64,000 nt of DNA from Deltaproteobacteria bacterium (GCA_018401435.1 JAGYJW010000010.1:62001-126000); one strand, 5' to 3'. Numbered from the stretch's first letter, positions 45,450-54,396 are shown. The notes: generated by a model not told the origin, from the sequence alone. A program made the numbers and translations.

Positions 45450-46566
45450 AATCGCCGAGGATCTTCAATAGGTATCGATGATCCCAGCCCGCACGCAGCC
45501 TCTTGGTCTTGATGCCCCGCTTGGAGGAGGTCTCCTGCTTGAGGAGGTTGAGTGCGATGCTGCGGACCGTCGCGAGGTTCTCGGCTGCATGGCCCTTCCT
45601 CGCTCTGGCCTCGTCCTCTCGGAAGGCGATGTCGAGCACCCAGTGCAGTCCGTTCTCGATCTGCCAGTGCGCCCGGACGATGCGCGCGGCCTCTTGGGCG
45701 GCGAGGTCGGGGATGCTGGAGAGGAAGTAGCGCCGGTGGACCGAGGTGTCCTTGCCGAGGGCCGTGCGGTGGGCTTCGACGCAGGCGAGGCTCTTCATGC
45801 CCGCCCAGTCTTCGGACTCCGGCAGCCAGTCGAGCTCGCTCGATGTCCAGACCTTCCGCACCTCGTCGCGGTCGTGGGCCTGGGTGGACTCCTCGTGGAA
45901 GTCGTGCTGGATGCCGTCGAAGTCCGTGAGGACGCCGTCCTCGAAGAAGCCCTGAACCTCCTGGTGCAGCGTCGGGTGGTTGTCCTTGAGCGCGAGAACG
46001 TAGTCAGCCTCCGCCTTGATGATGACGGCCGCGATGGACTTCTGGCAGCCCATCGCGTCGATGGTGACGATGCAGCCCTTCAACTCGAGGGCCGCCACGA
46101 GCTCGGGGATGGCGGTGATCTCGTTGGACTTCTCGCTCGTCGGTACCTGCCCGAGCACCAGCCGGTTCGCCGTGGCCCAGGCGTTGACCAGGTGGATGGG
46201 GCCTCGGTTGCTCGCCCCGTCCTTGCTCCGACGAACGGTCTTGCCGTCGATGGCGACCACTTCGTCGTCCACCAGCTCGGCGACTGTCCCCACCCACCGC
46301 ATGAAGCTGGCAGAGAAAGCCTCGGGGCTCAGCATCGAGAAGACACGCCCGATGGTGTCGTGCGACGGGATGCCGTTCGGAAGGTCCAGGATCTTGCGGA
46401 GCCACTCCTCCTTGGCCTTCCCGAAGTCCTCGATCTGCACGAATCCATCGGCACCACAGATGACCGCCAGAACGCTCAGGACCAAGATGTCCCGCAGCGA
46501 GTGGCGCCGTGTGCGCGCCATGCGCGGGTCGGGGATGTCGTCGAAGGACTCCAGGAGGGTCGGCAT
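45448..46566 (-). CDS. ISAs1-family transposase
   Basis: 372 residues from the ATG at 46566. N-terminal DUF-type domain (LLESFDDIPDPRMARTRRHSLRDILVL). DDE catalytic residues: Asp107 (VVAIDGKT), Asp170 (IVTIDAMGCQ) and Glu304 (HWQIENGLHWVLD), each in the ISAs1 signature context. The C-terminus (KGHAAENLATVRSIALNLLKQE, KRGIKTKRLRAGWD) is also intact. Length is normal for the family, so the enzyme should be active. It lies alone inside the inverted repeats. Confidence 0.97.
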   Translation of the reverse strand: MPTLLESFDDIPDPRMARTRRHSLRDILVLSVLAVICGADGFVQIEDFGKAKEEWLRKILDLPNGIPSHDTIGRVFSMLSPEAFSASFMRWVGTVAELVDDEVVAIDGKTVRRSKDGASNRGPIHLVNAWATANRLVLGQVPTSEKSNEITAIPELVAALELKGCIVTIDAMGCQKSIAAVIIKAEADYVLALKDNHPTLHQEVQGFFEDGVLTDFDGIQHDFHEESTQAHDRDEVRKVWTSSELDWLPESEDWAGMKSLACVEAHRTALGKDTSVHRRYFLSSIPDLAAQEAARIVRAHWQIENGLHWVLDIAFREDEARARKGHAAENLATVRSIALNLLKQETSSKRGIKTKRLRAGWDHRYLLKILGD

Positions 46567-46638
46567 GCAGATCTGTCCTGATCCCCACCGATGCGGGGCT
46601 TTGGGTGATCTGCCCGCCCTATCGCGCTGGCCCCGTCA

Positions 46639-46654
46639 AGATGCGATTGCCCTG
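46639..46654 (-). repeat. Terminal inverted repeat, right
   Basis: On the minus strand it reads CAGGGCAATCGCATCT, matching the left repeat at 15 of 16 bases. Confidence 0.95.
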
Positions 46655-46664
46655 AGCAGCCGGG
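46655..46664 (+). repeat. Target-site duplication, right copy
   Basis: AGCAGCCGGG, identical to 45424-45433; it encodes part of the winged-helix gene (RLL region) on the minus strand. Confidence 0.95.
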
Positions 46665-47511
46665 GTGGCAAGTCCTTGGGAGCGGGCGCCTGAAGCGCGT
46701 CTACATCGGCGCGCAGGCAGAGCAGGCCCCTGCGGTCGCCGCAGCGGACCGAGGCCAGCTCCCCTTTCAGCAGGGCGAGGGCCTGTCGAATCGGGCCCAT
46801 GCGTTGGCCCAGGGAGTGGGCGATGTCCTGGGGGGTGGCCGGCGCATTGGCGGCCAGCCAGTCCCGCACCATCACCCGCAGGGCGGCGTCTTGGGTGGGC
46901 AGCTCCCAGGGCAGGTCGGGGTAGGCGATGCGACGCAACACATAGGACTGCTCGCGACCCACGGCGTCGTGGATGCACATCTCGCCCTGGCGGGACAGCA
47001 TCCACACAAAGCGGCCCGCGGCGCCGCGCAAGGCGACCATGCCCGGCCCGGTGCGCTCCTCCATATCGGCGAGAAAGGACGCAGGGACGAGATCGAAGAG
47101 GTCAGAGCGCTGCACGGGCCGCCCCAGGGCGGCGATGCGCGCCTGGGCCAAGGCCAACTCATCGGGGGTCAGCTCCAGGCCGCCGCGGGCGCCGACGGGA
47201 GCGTCGGCCAGCAGGGTGATGGTGGGGGCCCAGTGGGCGGCGGCATCGTAGAGGTGGACCGTGTCGCGCTGCCCCCAGGTGCGCACCAGGCTGCTCCCCG
47301 AAAACAGGCGCTCCTTCAGGGTTCTGGCAGAAGGCCTGCCGACGGTGCGCAGGGCGAGATTCCACAGGGCGGGGGCCTCGACCTGGGCCTGGATGCCCAC
47401 CACCGCCCGGGCGGCGGCCTCGGGGCTGTCCGCCCCCGGCCCCAGCAGGTGGTGGCGCCGCAGGCGAAAGGCCCGGGCCTGGTCTTCGGTGATCTCGAGG
47501 GTCGGGCTCAT
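46655..47511 (-). pseudogene. Winged-helix DNA-binding protein (HTH_42 family), N-terminal part, cut by the IS
   Basis: From the ATG at 47511, which overlaps the stop of the sulfotransferase gene (ATGA). The first 285 codons show the family layout: ITEDQARAFRLRRHHLLG, AARAVVGIQAQVEAPALWNLALR, SLVRTWGQRDTVHLYDAAAHWA, then helical wings. Relatives (YcaQ/AlkX-type) unhook DNA crosslinks or bind DNA. The IS enters after PPRLL; reading continues into the element for a few codons and stops. A shortened product may be made but lacks the last 97 residues. Together with 45135-45423 the original protein had 381 residues. Confidence 0.92.
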
Positions 47512-48611
47512 GGCTGCTCGGGCGTCTCTGCACCAAGAAAGGTGTCGATATAGGCTGCACAGTCGGTGCGGATGCGATCCTCGTCCAGGCCGAAGCGCTC
47601 CAGACTGTAGCGGTGGCCGCTCTGGAAGCCGCGCTGCCTGGCGGCCCTCTCTGCGATGCTGCGCCGCAGGTCTTCGGTGGGTTGGTGGCCCACAAAATCC
47701 AATATTTCGCCCATCAGGGCCTCGAAGTCCCCCATCATGCGGGTGAAGGGCACCACCATCACCTTGTCGCGGTCGATGCGGCCGGCCCGCCAGTCTTCGG
47801 TGAAGCGGGTGAGCAGCAGCACCAGGCCCTGGTAGAGGCGCTCCAGGTAGCGGTCGCGCCGGGCCTGTGGCAAGGCCCAGAAGCCGAAAGCCGCGTCCAG
47901 CACGCCCGTCACCAGGGACATGCCGCTGGGGATGGTCTCGACGGGATCCCGCGCCAGGTAGAGCACCCGGGCGTCGGGGAAGGCCTGCTGAAAGGCGGGC
48001 GTGCTGGCCCCCAGGCTGAAGACCTTGGCCACCACGCGGTCCTGGCCATGGGCCACCTGGCTGCGGCGCCAGAGCTGGGCCAGCCAGGCGCGATCCCGCG
48101 GGCCGGTGTCCCGGTGGGCCGGGTCGAATTCCGACAGCAGGTCGCGGTCGTGCCAGGCCAAGAAGAAGGCGTAGAGGAAGAAGCCGTCGGTGAAGCGGAA
48201 AATCCAGGTGGCATCGTCGGTTTCGACGTGGGTGAGGCTGGTCTCGTGGGCGACGGTGGTGTGGTAGCGCACGGGGCTGACCGCTTCGAGCCGGGGCAGC
48301 AGGGGCCGCAGCAGGCGCTGCTGGGCGAGCGAGGGGTAGACCATCTGCCAGACCTCGCGGCCGCAGCCCACCTTGTGTTGCACCAGGAAGCGCTGCAAGA
48401 AGGTGGTGCCCGAGCGCGGGTTGCCCACGATGACCACCGGGGGCCCCAACGGGGTCTGGCGCAGGCGCGACGAGAAGGCGCGGTCCAGGGCGAGGCCCAG
48501 CCGGCCCAAAAGGCGCACGGTGGGCAGCAGGATGACCAGGGCGGTGGCCTTGCCCGGCGCACCCAGCCCGTGGGCCACGCTCCACCAGAGCCAACCGAGA
48601 CGTCGCAACAC
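47508..48611 (-). CDS. Sulfotransferase family protein
   Basis: 367 residues from the ATG at 48611. The 5'-phosphosulfate loop VIVGNPRSGTTFLQRFL (about 60-76) binds PAPS, and the 3'-phosphate motif region DARVLYLARDPVETIPSGMS lies near 216-235. A hydrophobic N-terminus (TALVILLPTVRLLGRLGLAL) may anchor it to the membrane. The later HxxxxDPxxRD-like part and the C-terminal SLERFGLDEDRI fit the Sulfotransfer_3 group. It would sulfate a carbohydrate, lipid or small molecule; substrate unknown. It is coupled by ATGA to the disrupted winged-helix gene. Confidence 0.9.
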   Translation of the reverse strand: MLRRLGWLWWSVAHGLGAPGKATALVILLPTVRLLGRLGLALDRAFSSRLRQTPLGPPVVIVGNPRSGTTFLQRFLVQHKVGCGREVWQMVYPSLAQQRLLRPLLPRLEAVSPVRYHTTVAHETSLTHVETDDATWIFRFTDGFFLYAFFLAWHDRDLLSEFDPAHRDTGPRDRAWLAQLWRRSQVAHGQDRVVAKVFSLGASTPAFQQAFPDARVLYLARDPVETIPSGMSLVTGVLDAAFGFWALPQARRDRYLERLYQGLVLLLTRFTEDWRAGRIDRDKVMVVPFTRMMGDFEALMGEILDFVGHQPTEDLRRSIAERAARQRGFQSGHRYSLERFGLDEDRIRTDCAAYIDTFLGAETPEQP

Positions 48612-48666
48612 GGGGACTCCTTGTGTGGGGAGGGGGCGCCTTATCCGCCTGGGGCGCGGGGCCGTC

Positions 48667-49926
48667 TCAGAAGCGGGCGGTCACCTGCACGGTCACCCGA
48701 TCGCCCATGGCATCGGCCAGCACCAGCGCGTCCCCGCTGGCGCCGGGCGCCTCTACGGTGCGCCACTCATAGTTGGCCTGCAGGCGCAGCTTGGGCACCG
48801 GGTCGTACTCGACCCCCCCCGTCACGGTCTGGAAGATCCGCTCGGCCACCGCGTCCTCGGTCTGGCGATCGAAGCGATCATAGCGAAGCTTAAGACCCAA
48901 CTCTCCCCATTTCGGCGGCAGGTCCAGGCGCATCCCGCCCTGGCCCACGATGCCCCAGGCCTCGCCCTGGCTGGCCAGGCCGACGGTGCCGCCGGCAAAG
49001 GGCGGGCCGCTGCCGGTCTCCAGCATGCCTTGGCCCGAGGCCAGCTCGATCAGGGCCCAGACGGGCTTGATCTCGACATGGAGAAAGACGCCCTGCCGGA
49101 CCCGGTCGAAGGTCTGGTTGCCCACGTCGCGCTTGCCTTGCAGGCGCCAGGCCCCCACCTTGACCTCTTGGCGCCGGGGATCGGTGCGCTCGCCATCCAG
49201 CACCCAGGCCAGCTCGAAGCGGCCCGACAGGTCGTGGTGGCCATCGGTGTCCCCCGACAGGATGCCGTCGCCATTGCTCAGCATCAGGGCGTAGCCGCCG
49301 GCCAGCGCCCCCTGCTGGAAGCCGTCGAAGACCTGGATGCCGACATCGCGAAAGGCGTAGGCTCCGCCCACATAGGCGCCATTGACGATGCGGTTCTCGC
49401 TCAGCAGCCCGGTGAAGGTGTTGCTGAAGTGGACCCACTCGAAGGCCGTGAGCGGCGGCACGATCTCCTCCATCACCGGCAGCTTGAACTGGCCGACGCG
49501 AATGCGGGCGCCAGGGATGTAGGAGAAGGTCACCGACAGGTCGGTGGGCACCACGGGCGAGGCCCGGGTGATGGGCACCTCGCCGAATTCGAAGAGGGTG
49601 AGCCAGTTGATGCGCTGGTCGGTGCCGGGCATCGAACCCCGCGCCCCCAGGCGGGCCCGAAAGAGCCGAAAGCTGAGCTGGCTGCTGCCGTCCACGGTGT
49701 TGAATGCCGGAAGATCTCCATTGAAGCCGGATAGTCCCGGTGATTTCAAGCCCTGGACGGGATCGCCCAGCATCCAGTCCACCTGGGGCTGCAAGAAGCC
49801 GCCGATCTTGATGGGGGCGTCGGGCTGGCCCAGCTCGGTGGCCTGGGGCAGCAGGCTCTCCGCCGCCTGGGCGCGGCCCAGCAGGTTGGAGCAGAGCAGG
49901 AGGGCGAGGGCGGGGACAGCGCGCAT
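48667..49926 (-). CDS. Outer-membrane porin of the phosphate-selective OprO/OprP type
   Basis: 419 residues from the ATG at 49926; an upstream in-frame start exists but would spoil the signal peptide (RAVPALALLLCSNLLGRAQA). The mature protein alternates short amphipathic strands and ends in Phe (VQVTARF), the usual mark of an outer-membrane barrel. Blocks such as LFRARLGARG, RINWLTLFEFGE, IRVGQFKLPVMEE and LRYDRFDRQ fit OprO/P-type barrels. Specificity for phosphate or pyrophosphate cannot be read from the sequence. Confidence 0.86.
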   Translation of the reverse strand: MRAVPALALLLCSNLLGRAQAAESLLPQATELGQPDAPIKIGGFLQPQVDWMLGDPVQGLKSPGLSGFNGDLPAFNTVDGSSQLSFRLFRARLGARGSMPGTDQRINWLTLFEFGEVPITRASPVVPTDLSVTFSYIPGARIRVGQFKLPVMEEIVPPLTAFEWVHFSNTFTGLLSENRIVNGAYVGGAYAFRDVGIQVFDGFQQGALAGGYALMLSNGDGILSGDTDGHHDLSGRFELAWVLDGERTDPRRQEVKVGAWRLQGKRDVGNQTFDRVRQGVFLHVEIKPVWALIELASGQGMLETGSGPPFAGGTVGLASQGEAWGIVGQGGMRLDLPPKWGELGLKLRYDRFDRQTEDAVAERIFQTVTGGVEYDPVPKLRLQANYEWRTVEAPGASGDALVLADAMGDRVTVQVTARF

Positions 49927-50067
49927 CGGGGGCCTGGAGGCGAGGAGAGGAGGGTCGGGCGTCGGCCCGGAAGGAGCAGGCGAGGCCCCCACCCGCGGGG
50001 CCTATCGTCGCGGGCGCATGCTGACAGGTCGGGACCCCCAAGCAGGACCCCTGCGCGATAAGGAGAG

Positions 50068-50898
50068 ATGTCCCCGGAGGCGATTGTGGCCCTCGTCCTG
50101 CTGGCTGGTCTGCTGCCCGTCCTGGCGCCGGTCGCTTCGGCCGCCACGCTCGAGCTGGACCTCAAGACCGCCTTGCAGTCGGTGCCGGCCGGTGTGCCCG
50201 ATCTGGTGGCCTCCATGCCGGCCAGCCGCCCCGAAGCCATGGTCATCTACCTGCACGGCTGGGAGAGCTGCGCCCGCGGCGTCCTCGGCGACGGCCGCGT
50301 GGACTGCGGGAATGGCGCCCGTGTGGACGGTCTGGGCCTGGCGGCGGTGCATGCCCGGGCCGCCCTGCCCACGGTGCTGGCGGTGCCGCAGCTTCCTTTC
50401 TTGATGCGGGGGGGCAACCCGGGGTCCTGGCGCGCGCCCACCATGCCCGCTCACTGGCTGGACGAGGTCCGCACCGCCCTTCACGCCGAGAACGCAGCAG
50501 AGCGGCTGATTGTGGTGGCCCATAGCGGGGGCTACCTGGCGGCGGCGGCCCTGCTGGACGCCGACCCGCCCCTGCCCATTCGCGGGGTGGTGCTGCTGGA
50601 CGCCCTCTACGGCCGGGTGGACACCTTCGCCGATTGGCTGGCAGAGGGCGACGATCGCCACCTGGTCAGCCTGCACACCGCCCACCCTGCCACCACCGCC
50701 CGCAACCGCGAGCTGGCGGGGATGGTCTCGGCCCGCATGGGGCCCAGCGCGGTGCGCATGACCCCCGCCTTGCCCGATGGCGACCTCAGCACCGTACCGC
50801 TAGTGGTCTCTCGCACCGACGCCGCCCACGGGCTGCTACCCCGCGAAGTCCTTGACCGCGTGCTTATCGGCCTGGAAGCGCTGGTTTTTGACGATTGA
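50068..50898 (+). CDS. Alpha/beta-hydrolase-like exported protein
   Basis: 276 residues from ATG. Signal peptide (VALVLLAGLLPVLAPVASA). Hydrolase marks: MVIYLHGWESC (oxyanion strand), VVAHSGGYLAAAALL with Ser as nucleophile in H-S-G-G, VVLLDALYG for an acid residue and DAAHGLLPREV with the catalytic His near the end. The nucleophile elbow lacks the first Gly of GxSxG but is common in related esterases. Substrate unknown. Its last 63 bases run antisense into the end of the next gene. Confidence 0.82.
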   Translation: MSPEAIVALVLLAGLLPVLAPVASAATLELDLKTALQSVPAGVPDLVASMPASRPEAMVIYLHGWESCARGVLGDGRVDCGNGARVDGLGLAAVHARAALPTVLAVPQLPFLMRGGNPGSWRAPTMPAHWLDEVRTALHAENAAERLIVVAHSGGYLAAAALLDADPPLPIRGVVLLDALYGRVDTFADWLAEGDDRHLVSLHTAHPATTARNRELAGMVSARMGPSAVRMTPALPDGDLSTVPLVVSRTDAAHGLLPREVLDRVLIGLEALVFDD

Positions 50899-51753
50899 GG
50901 CCGGCAGGGCGCCCTCGTCGCTGACCAGCGGGGCCAGCTCTGGGTCCACCAGCAGATCGGCCAGGTCCATCAGCCGGCCATCCACCTTGACCCGCCGGTC
51001 CACCAGCCGGATGCCATGGCTATAGTCGGCATAGGTCAGCTCGTGGAAGAGGGAGAGGGGCTGAATGGGCTTGCCATCGACGTGGTGCCAGCCGTAGATC
51101 GCCACCCGGTTGGGCTGGTCGGCCAGGCGCCGGGTCATCACCACGTCCTTCTTGTGGCCGGCCCGCAGCGCGTGATCCGGCGACGCCAGGTGCTGGGCGG
51201 CCAGCATCTGGTTGTGCTTCACCAGGACGGGGATGGTGACCATGGCCGCGCTGGGCGGGATGGGCCGGGGCTCGACCATGACCTGGGCCGAGGCGTGAAT
51301 GCGGTCCACCAGGAAGCGGGTGGGCAACAAAGCGCCCGCGGCGGCCGCCACAGCCTCGGCGTGGGGGCGATCCAGCGAGATCCGCAAGAAGTCCGCGTCC
51401 GTTCCCACCGACAGGTAGTCTGAGGTGACGGCGATCTCGACCTCGTGGGCCACGCCCGCGGCGTCGGTGGCGATGTAGCGCACCGTCGCGAGGCTGCGCA
51501 GGAAGCGGGGCACATGGCCAGCGAAGATCTCGGCTGCGAGCGCGTCCTGGCGCTGCGGACGATCCATGCGGCCGATGCGTTGGGCGATCTGGCTGCCGGA
51601 CTCCTGAGAGCTGGCCGGCGGGCGCGGCAAGGCCAGCGCCTGACCCACCGCCCGCGTCGCCATCGGGGCCGATGGGGCCGTGACGGTGGGGGTGATGCCA
51701 AAGGACAGGAAGGCGGCAAAGAGCGCAGAGAGGGGGAGAGCGAAGGGGTTCAC
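50836..51753 (-). CDS. Hypothetical exported protein
   Basis: 305 residues from the GTG at 51753, which overlaps the previous gene's stop (GTGA). Signal-like start (NPFALPLSALFAAFLSFG). The body has the motif AIYGWHHVDGKPIQPLS, HELTYADYSHGIRLV and VDRRVKVDG; His and Asp residues cluster in this stretch and could form a metal or active site. I recognise no named family, although this wording seems to recur in uncharacterised myxobacterial proteins. Position after a formylglycine-generating-enzyme-like gene suggests a shared role. It overlaps the convergent hydrolase by 63 bases. Confidence 0.75.
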   Translation of the reverse strand: MNPFALPLSALFAAFLSFGITPTVTAPSAPMATRAVGQALALPRPPASSQESGSQIAQRIGRMDRPQRQDALAAEIFAGHVPRFLRSLATVRYIATDAAGVAHEVEIAVTSDYLSVGTDADFLRISLDRPHAEAVAAAAGALLPTRFLVDRIHASAQVMVEPRPIPPSAAMVTIPVLVKHNQMLAAQHLASPDHALRAGHKKDVVMTRRLADQPNRVAIYGWHHVDGKPIQPLSLFHELTYADYSHGIRLVDRRVKVDGRLMDLADLLVDPELAPLVSDEGALPASIVKNQRFQADKHAVKDFAG

Positions 51754-52718
51754 GGCGGACTCACGTCCGCGCAGCAGCGGAATCCGAGGTGGTAGTTGCG
51801 GTGGCTGTCGGGCACCTGGATCTTCGTCCCGTGCCAGAAGGGCGCGCGCCAGCGGCACCAGTCCTCGTGGGCCCGGTAGCTGTCGAAGATGAACCAGCTT
51901 CCTTTCATCTCGGTGACTCCCAAGACCCCCGTGTGCGCGCTGGACAGCTGGTCCGGCGCGAGGGGGAGGTTCATGTGCTCGGCGGCATTTCCATGTTGAT
52001 CGTACACCCCCAGCGGGCTCACGCAGCCGGGAAAGGCGCCCGTGGGGTAGGTGTTGGTCCCGCAGATCTTGACGTTTCCACCGTCACAGCCCGCGCTCTT
52101 GCTGCTGCCTTGGGCGCAGACGCCAGCGGCCGGCGGGCTGCTGCCGGTGGCCCAGCGCTTGTCGGCGCGGTGCGAACGGTTGTGCGCATCGCGCAGCGCC
52201 CGCACCGCGTCGTTCATGCCGCGGCCCTTGGCCAGGTCGAAGCGGTAGTCCGGCGCCAGCATGGCGCCCTGGCAGCCGCCCTCCCACTCGTGGGCGTCGC
52301 AAATGCGCTTGCCCATGGCCTCGCAGATCGACGCCGCCTCGTCGGCCCGCACCTGGGTCACCGGGTAGGCGCAGGGCACGCCGGGAAACTCGTACTGGTC
52401 GATGCAGGCGGTTGCCTGGCCGGGGGTCTGGGTGCTGGGGTCGTAGAGGGGCACCATATAGGGCCGCCCGCAGATGGCGACGGCAGCCGGGTCGGGTGCG
52501 CTGTTCAGGCCCGCCTCTTTGCGGCGCTCCTGGCATTGCTGGGGGGTCATCGGGTGCGCTGTATTGGGCGCATAGCCGGTGCTCATATAGGTGCTCTGCG
52601 CGAAGATGGCCTCCACCGCGGCGATCTGCTCGGGGCTGAGCCCAAGCTCGGGCAGCAGGGCCGAGGTCTCGGGCGAGGGCAGGGCGACGGCGGCCGCGAC
52701 GAGCAGGGTCCACAGCAT
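51750..52718 (-). CDS. Formylglycine-generating enzyme (SUMF1)-like exported protein
   Basis: 322 residues from the ATG at 52718. Short signal sequence (LWTLLVAAAVALP). FGE-sulfatase fold: CIDQYEFPGVPCAYPVTQV, then EAMGKRICDAHEWEGGCQG, GVYDQHGNAAEHM and the final RNYHLGFRCC. True FGE uses two active-site Cys in the last third; the Cys here (DWCRW, FRCC) could serve, but most such proteins in bacteria are catalytically different or non-enzymatic. It is coupled on both sides (1-base and 4-base overlaps) to the glycosidase-like and the hypothetical genes. Confidence 0.88.
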   Translation of the reverse strand: MLWTLLVAAAVALPSPETSALLPELGLSPEQIAAVEAIFAQSTYMSTGYAPNTAHPMTPQQCQERRKEAGLNSAPDPAAVAICGRPYMVPLYDPSTQTPGQATACIDQYEFPGVPCAYPVTQVRADEAASICEAMGKRICDAHEWEGGCQGAMLAPDYRFDLAKGRGMNDAVRALRDAHNRSHRADKRWATGSSPPAAGVCAQGSSKSAGCDGGNVKICGTNTYPTGAFPGCVSPLGVYDQHGNAAEHMNLPLAPDQLSSAHTGVLGVTEMKGSWFIFDSYRAHEDWCRWRAPFWHGTKIQVPDSHRNYHLGFRCCADVSPP

Positions 52719-54337
52719 CAGGGCTCCCGGGTCTTGCGGACCACCATGAAGAAGTCGCGGTTGTCGGGCAAGGCCACAAAGCGCGGCATCAGCTTGCCAT
52801 CCCGGCCGGTCTTGTCCAGGACCTTCATGCCGTCGTCGATGTGATGGGGCTGCGGCGTGTCACCGGGGCCTGGCGTATAGACGGCGAGATAGGTGTGCTC
52901 CAGTGCGTTCATGTCCAGCAGCATCGCCTCGGTGCAGCCTGCCGAGAGCAGCACGCGGGCCATGCCCGCCGGCGTCGCCGACGAGAACCAGCCGTAGACC
53001 AGGAAGCGGCGGTCCGGTGTGTCGATAATGCAGGCGCTGGCGCGCAGGCTGCGAAGTTGGCCTTCGGCTGAGCCAGACCAGTTTCCGGCCCCCCATTGGT
53101 CCACGAAGGGCCCAGCCCGCGAGATGCCTTCGGCGTCGCGTTGCACGATGGACACCCCGTTCTGGCGGGCATGGCGGATGTCGCGTAGCCGCGGCGCGTC
53201 GGCCTCGGTCCAGGTGCGGATCTCCACCCTTCCGTCCTTCCAGACGATCAGCGTGGCCAGGCCGGGGTTGAGGCTGGAGGCGATCACGCCGTCCTGGATG
53301 AAACCGTAGTGGCTGCCGTTGTTGTGGCTGGCATAGGGCCCTGATTTGAAGGCCCCGTGGGTGCGCTTGAAGCCGCCGGTGAAGGCCGCGGTCAGCCCCC
53401 CGATCTGCCAGGGGGGCACCTGGCCGGTGCGGGTGAGGGGCGCGATGCTGGAGAAGCCGTCGGGGCCGGCAAAGCCGTTGATGCGGCGGTGGGAGGGCAC
53501 CCGCTCGGCCCACTCCACCCGGGGGTGGTCGGTGCCCAGCTCATAGTCCAGGTCGAATTCGTTCAGATCGAAGGCCACCATCAGCACCAGGGCGCGGGCC
53601 TCCACCGTGTCCATGCCCAGGCTGGGGGCCACCGCCGGGTCCACATCCACCTGCCCGGCCGCCAGCCCGCTGATCCAGACGCCCTTGCTGGCCGCGGGCA
53701 CCCACTTGCCCACCGGCAAGGAGCCCTTGTCGCCAATGAGCGGAATCTGCAGGTGCGGCGCGGCCACCGTTCCGTCCTCGCTTGCGGCCTTGATGCGGAT
53801 GGGCGGCGGAGCCTTGGCCCCGCCCACAGCGACGCCGGAGCCGCCGCTCTGGGCCTGCTCCAGGTAGCGGTCCTTGTAGACGGTGGCCTTGGCCAGCTCG
53901 GTCAGCTTCTCGCCGGCCTTCCAGCGGTCGCGCACCTGCTCGACCGACCACTCCAGGGGCGAGCGCTGGCCGCGCATATCCTTGCGGCGCCACAGCCGCC
54001 CGCCACAGAGCGGAAAGTAGGGGTCGGCGCTCTTGGCGGCCTCGTCGAGGGGGCTGGGGCTGCCCAGCCAGGGGCTGCAGGTGGCCTCGCCCGCAGGGTC
54101 CGTGATGTGCAGCAAGCCATCGGCCGCCGCCGTCATCGACACCTGGATGTCGAGCGGGTCGGGGTTCTCGACGTGGTGGAAGCTGTCGCCCACCCGCAGC
54201 AGGTACCAGCGGCCGATGGCCGGGGCGAGGTTGGTCAAGGAGACCGTCGGCGACAGGGCCACCGACGTGGCTTCGGGCTGGAGGTCCACGACGGTGGGGG
54301 CCGCGAGGGCAGCACCAAGGGCGGCAATCAGGAGCAT
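52718..54337 (-). CDS. Exported phosphodiester glycosidase (NAGPA)-like protein
   Basis: 539 residues from the ATG at 54337. Signal peptide (LLIAALGAALAAP). An N-terminal beta region (about 20-240) has two Cys in SPWLG/PLCGG. From about 290 comes the NAGPA domain: TAAFTGGFKRTHGAFKSG, HYGFIQDGVIASSLNPGLATLIVW, and LLSAGCTEAMLLDMNALEH. This fold removes GlcNAc from GlcNAc-1-P-mannose in animals, while bacterial forms act on cell-surface sugars. The enzyme activity here is inferred from the fold. Its stop shares one base with the next start. Confidence 0.85.
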   Translation of the reverse strand: MLLIAALGAALAAPTVVDLQPEATSVALSPTVSLTNLAPAIGRWYLLRVGDSFHHVENPDPLDIQVSMTAAADGLLHITDPAGEATCSPWLGSPSPLDEAAKSADPYFPLCGGRLWRRKDMRGQRSPLEWSVEQVRDRWKAGEKLTELAKATVYKDRYLEQAQSGGSGVAVGGAKAPPPIRIKAASEDGTVAAPHLQIPLIGDKGSLPVGKWVPAASKGVWISGLAAGQVDVDPAVAPSLGMDTVEARALVLMVAFDLNEFDLDYELGTDHPRVEWAERVPSHRRINGFAGPDGFSSIAPLTRTGQVPPWQIGGLTAAFTGGFKRTHGAFKSGPYASHNNGSHYGFIQDGVIASSLNPGLATLIVWKDGRVEIRTWTEADAPRLRDIRHARQNGVSIVQRDAEGISRAGPFVDQWGAGNWSGSAEGQLRSLRASACIIDTPDRRFLVYGWFSSATPAGMARVLLSAGCTEAMLLDMNALEHTYLAVYTPGPGDTPQPHHIDDGMKVLDKTGRDGKLMPRFVALPDNRDFFMVVRKTREP

Positions 54338-54396
54338 GGTGCACCAGGGGGGAGTCAGGGGAGCGCAGGAGGGGTCGGCCTCGACATCGGGAACCC

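Larger units (their letters stand above)
45434..46654. mobile_element. ISAs1-family insertion sequence, complete, 1,221 bp
   Basis: Ends are 16-bp inverted repeats that differ at one base: CAGGGCGATCGCATCT at 45434-45449 and, inverted, CAGGGCAATCGCATCT at 46654-46639. The element is flanked by a perfect 10-bp direct repeat AGCAGCCGGG (45424-45433 and 46655-46664), a target duplication of the length known for this family. It encodes one intact transposase. Removing element plus one repeat joins PPRLL to GKFDTLLM in frame in the host gene (857 + 289 bases = 382 codons). Perfect repeats and an intact transposase indicate recent insertion. Confidence 0.96.
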
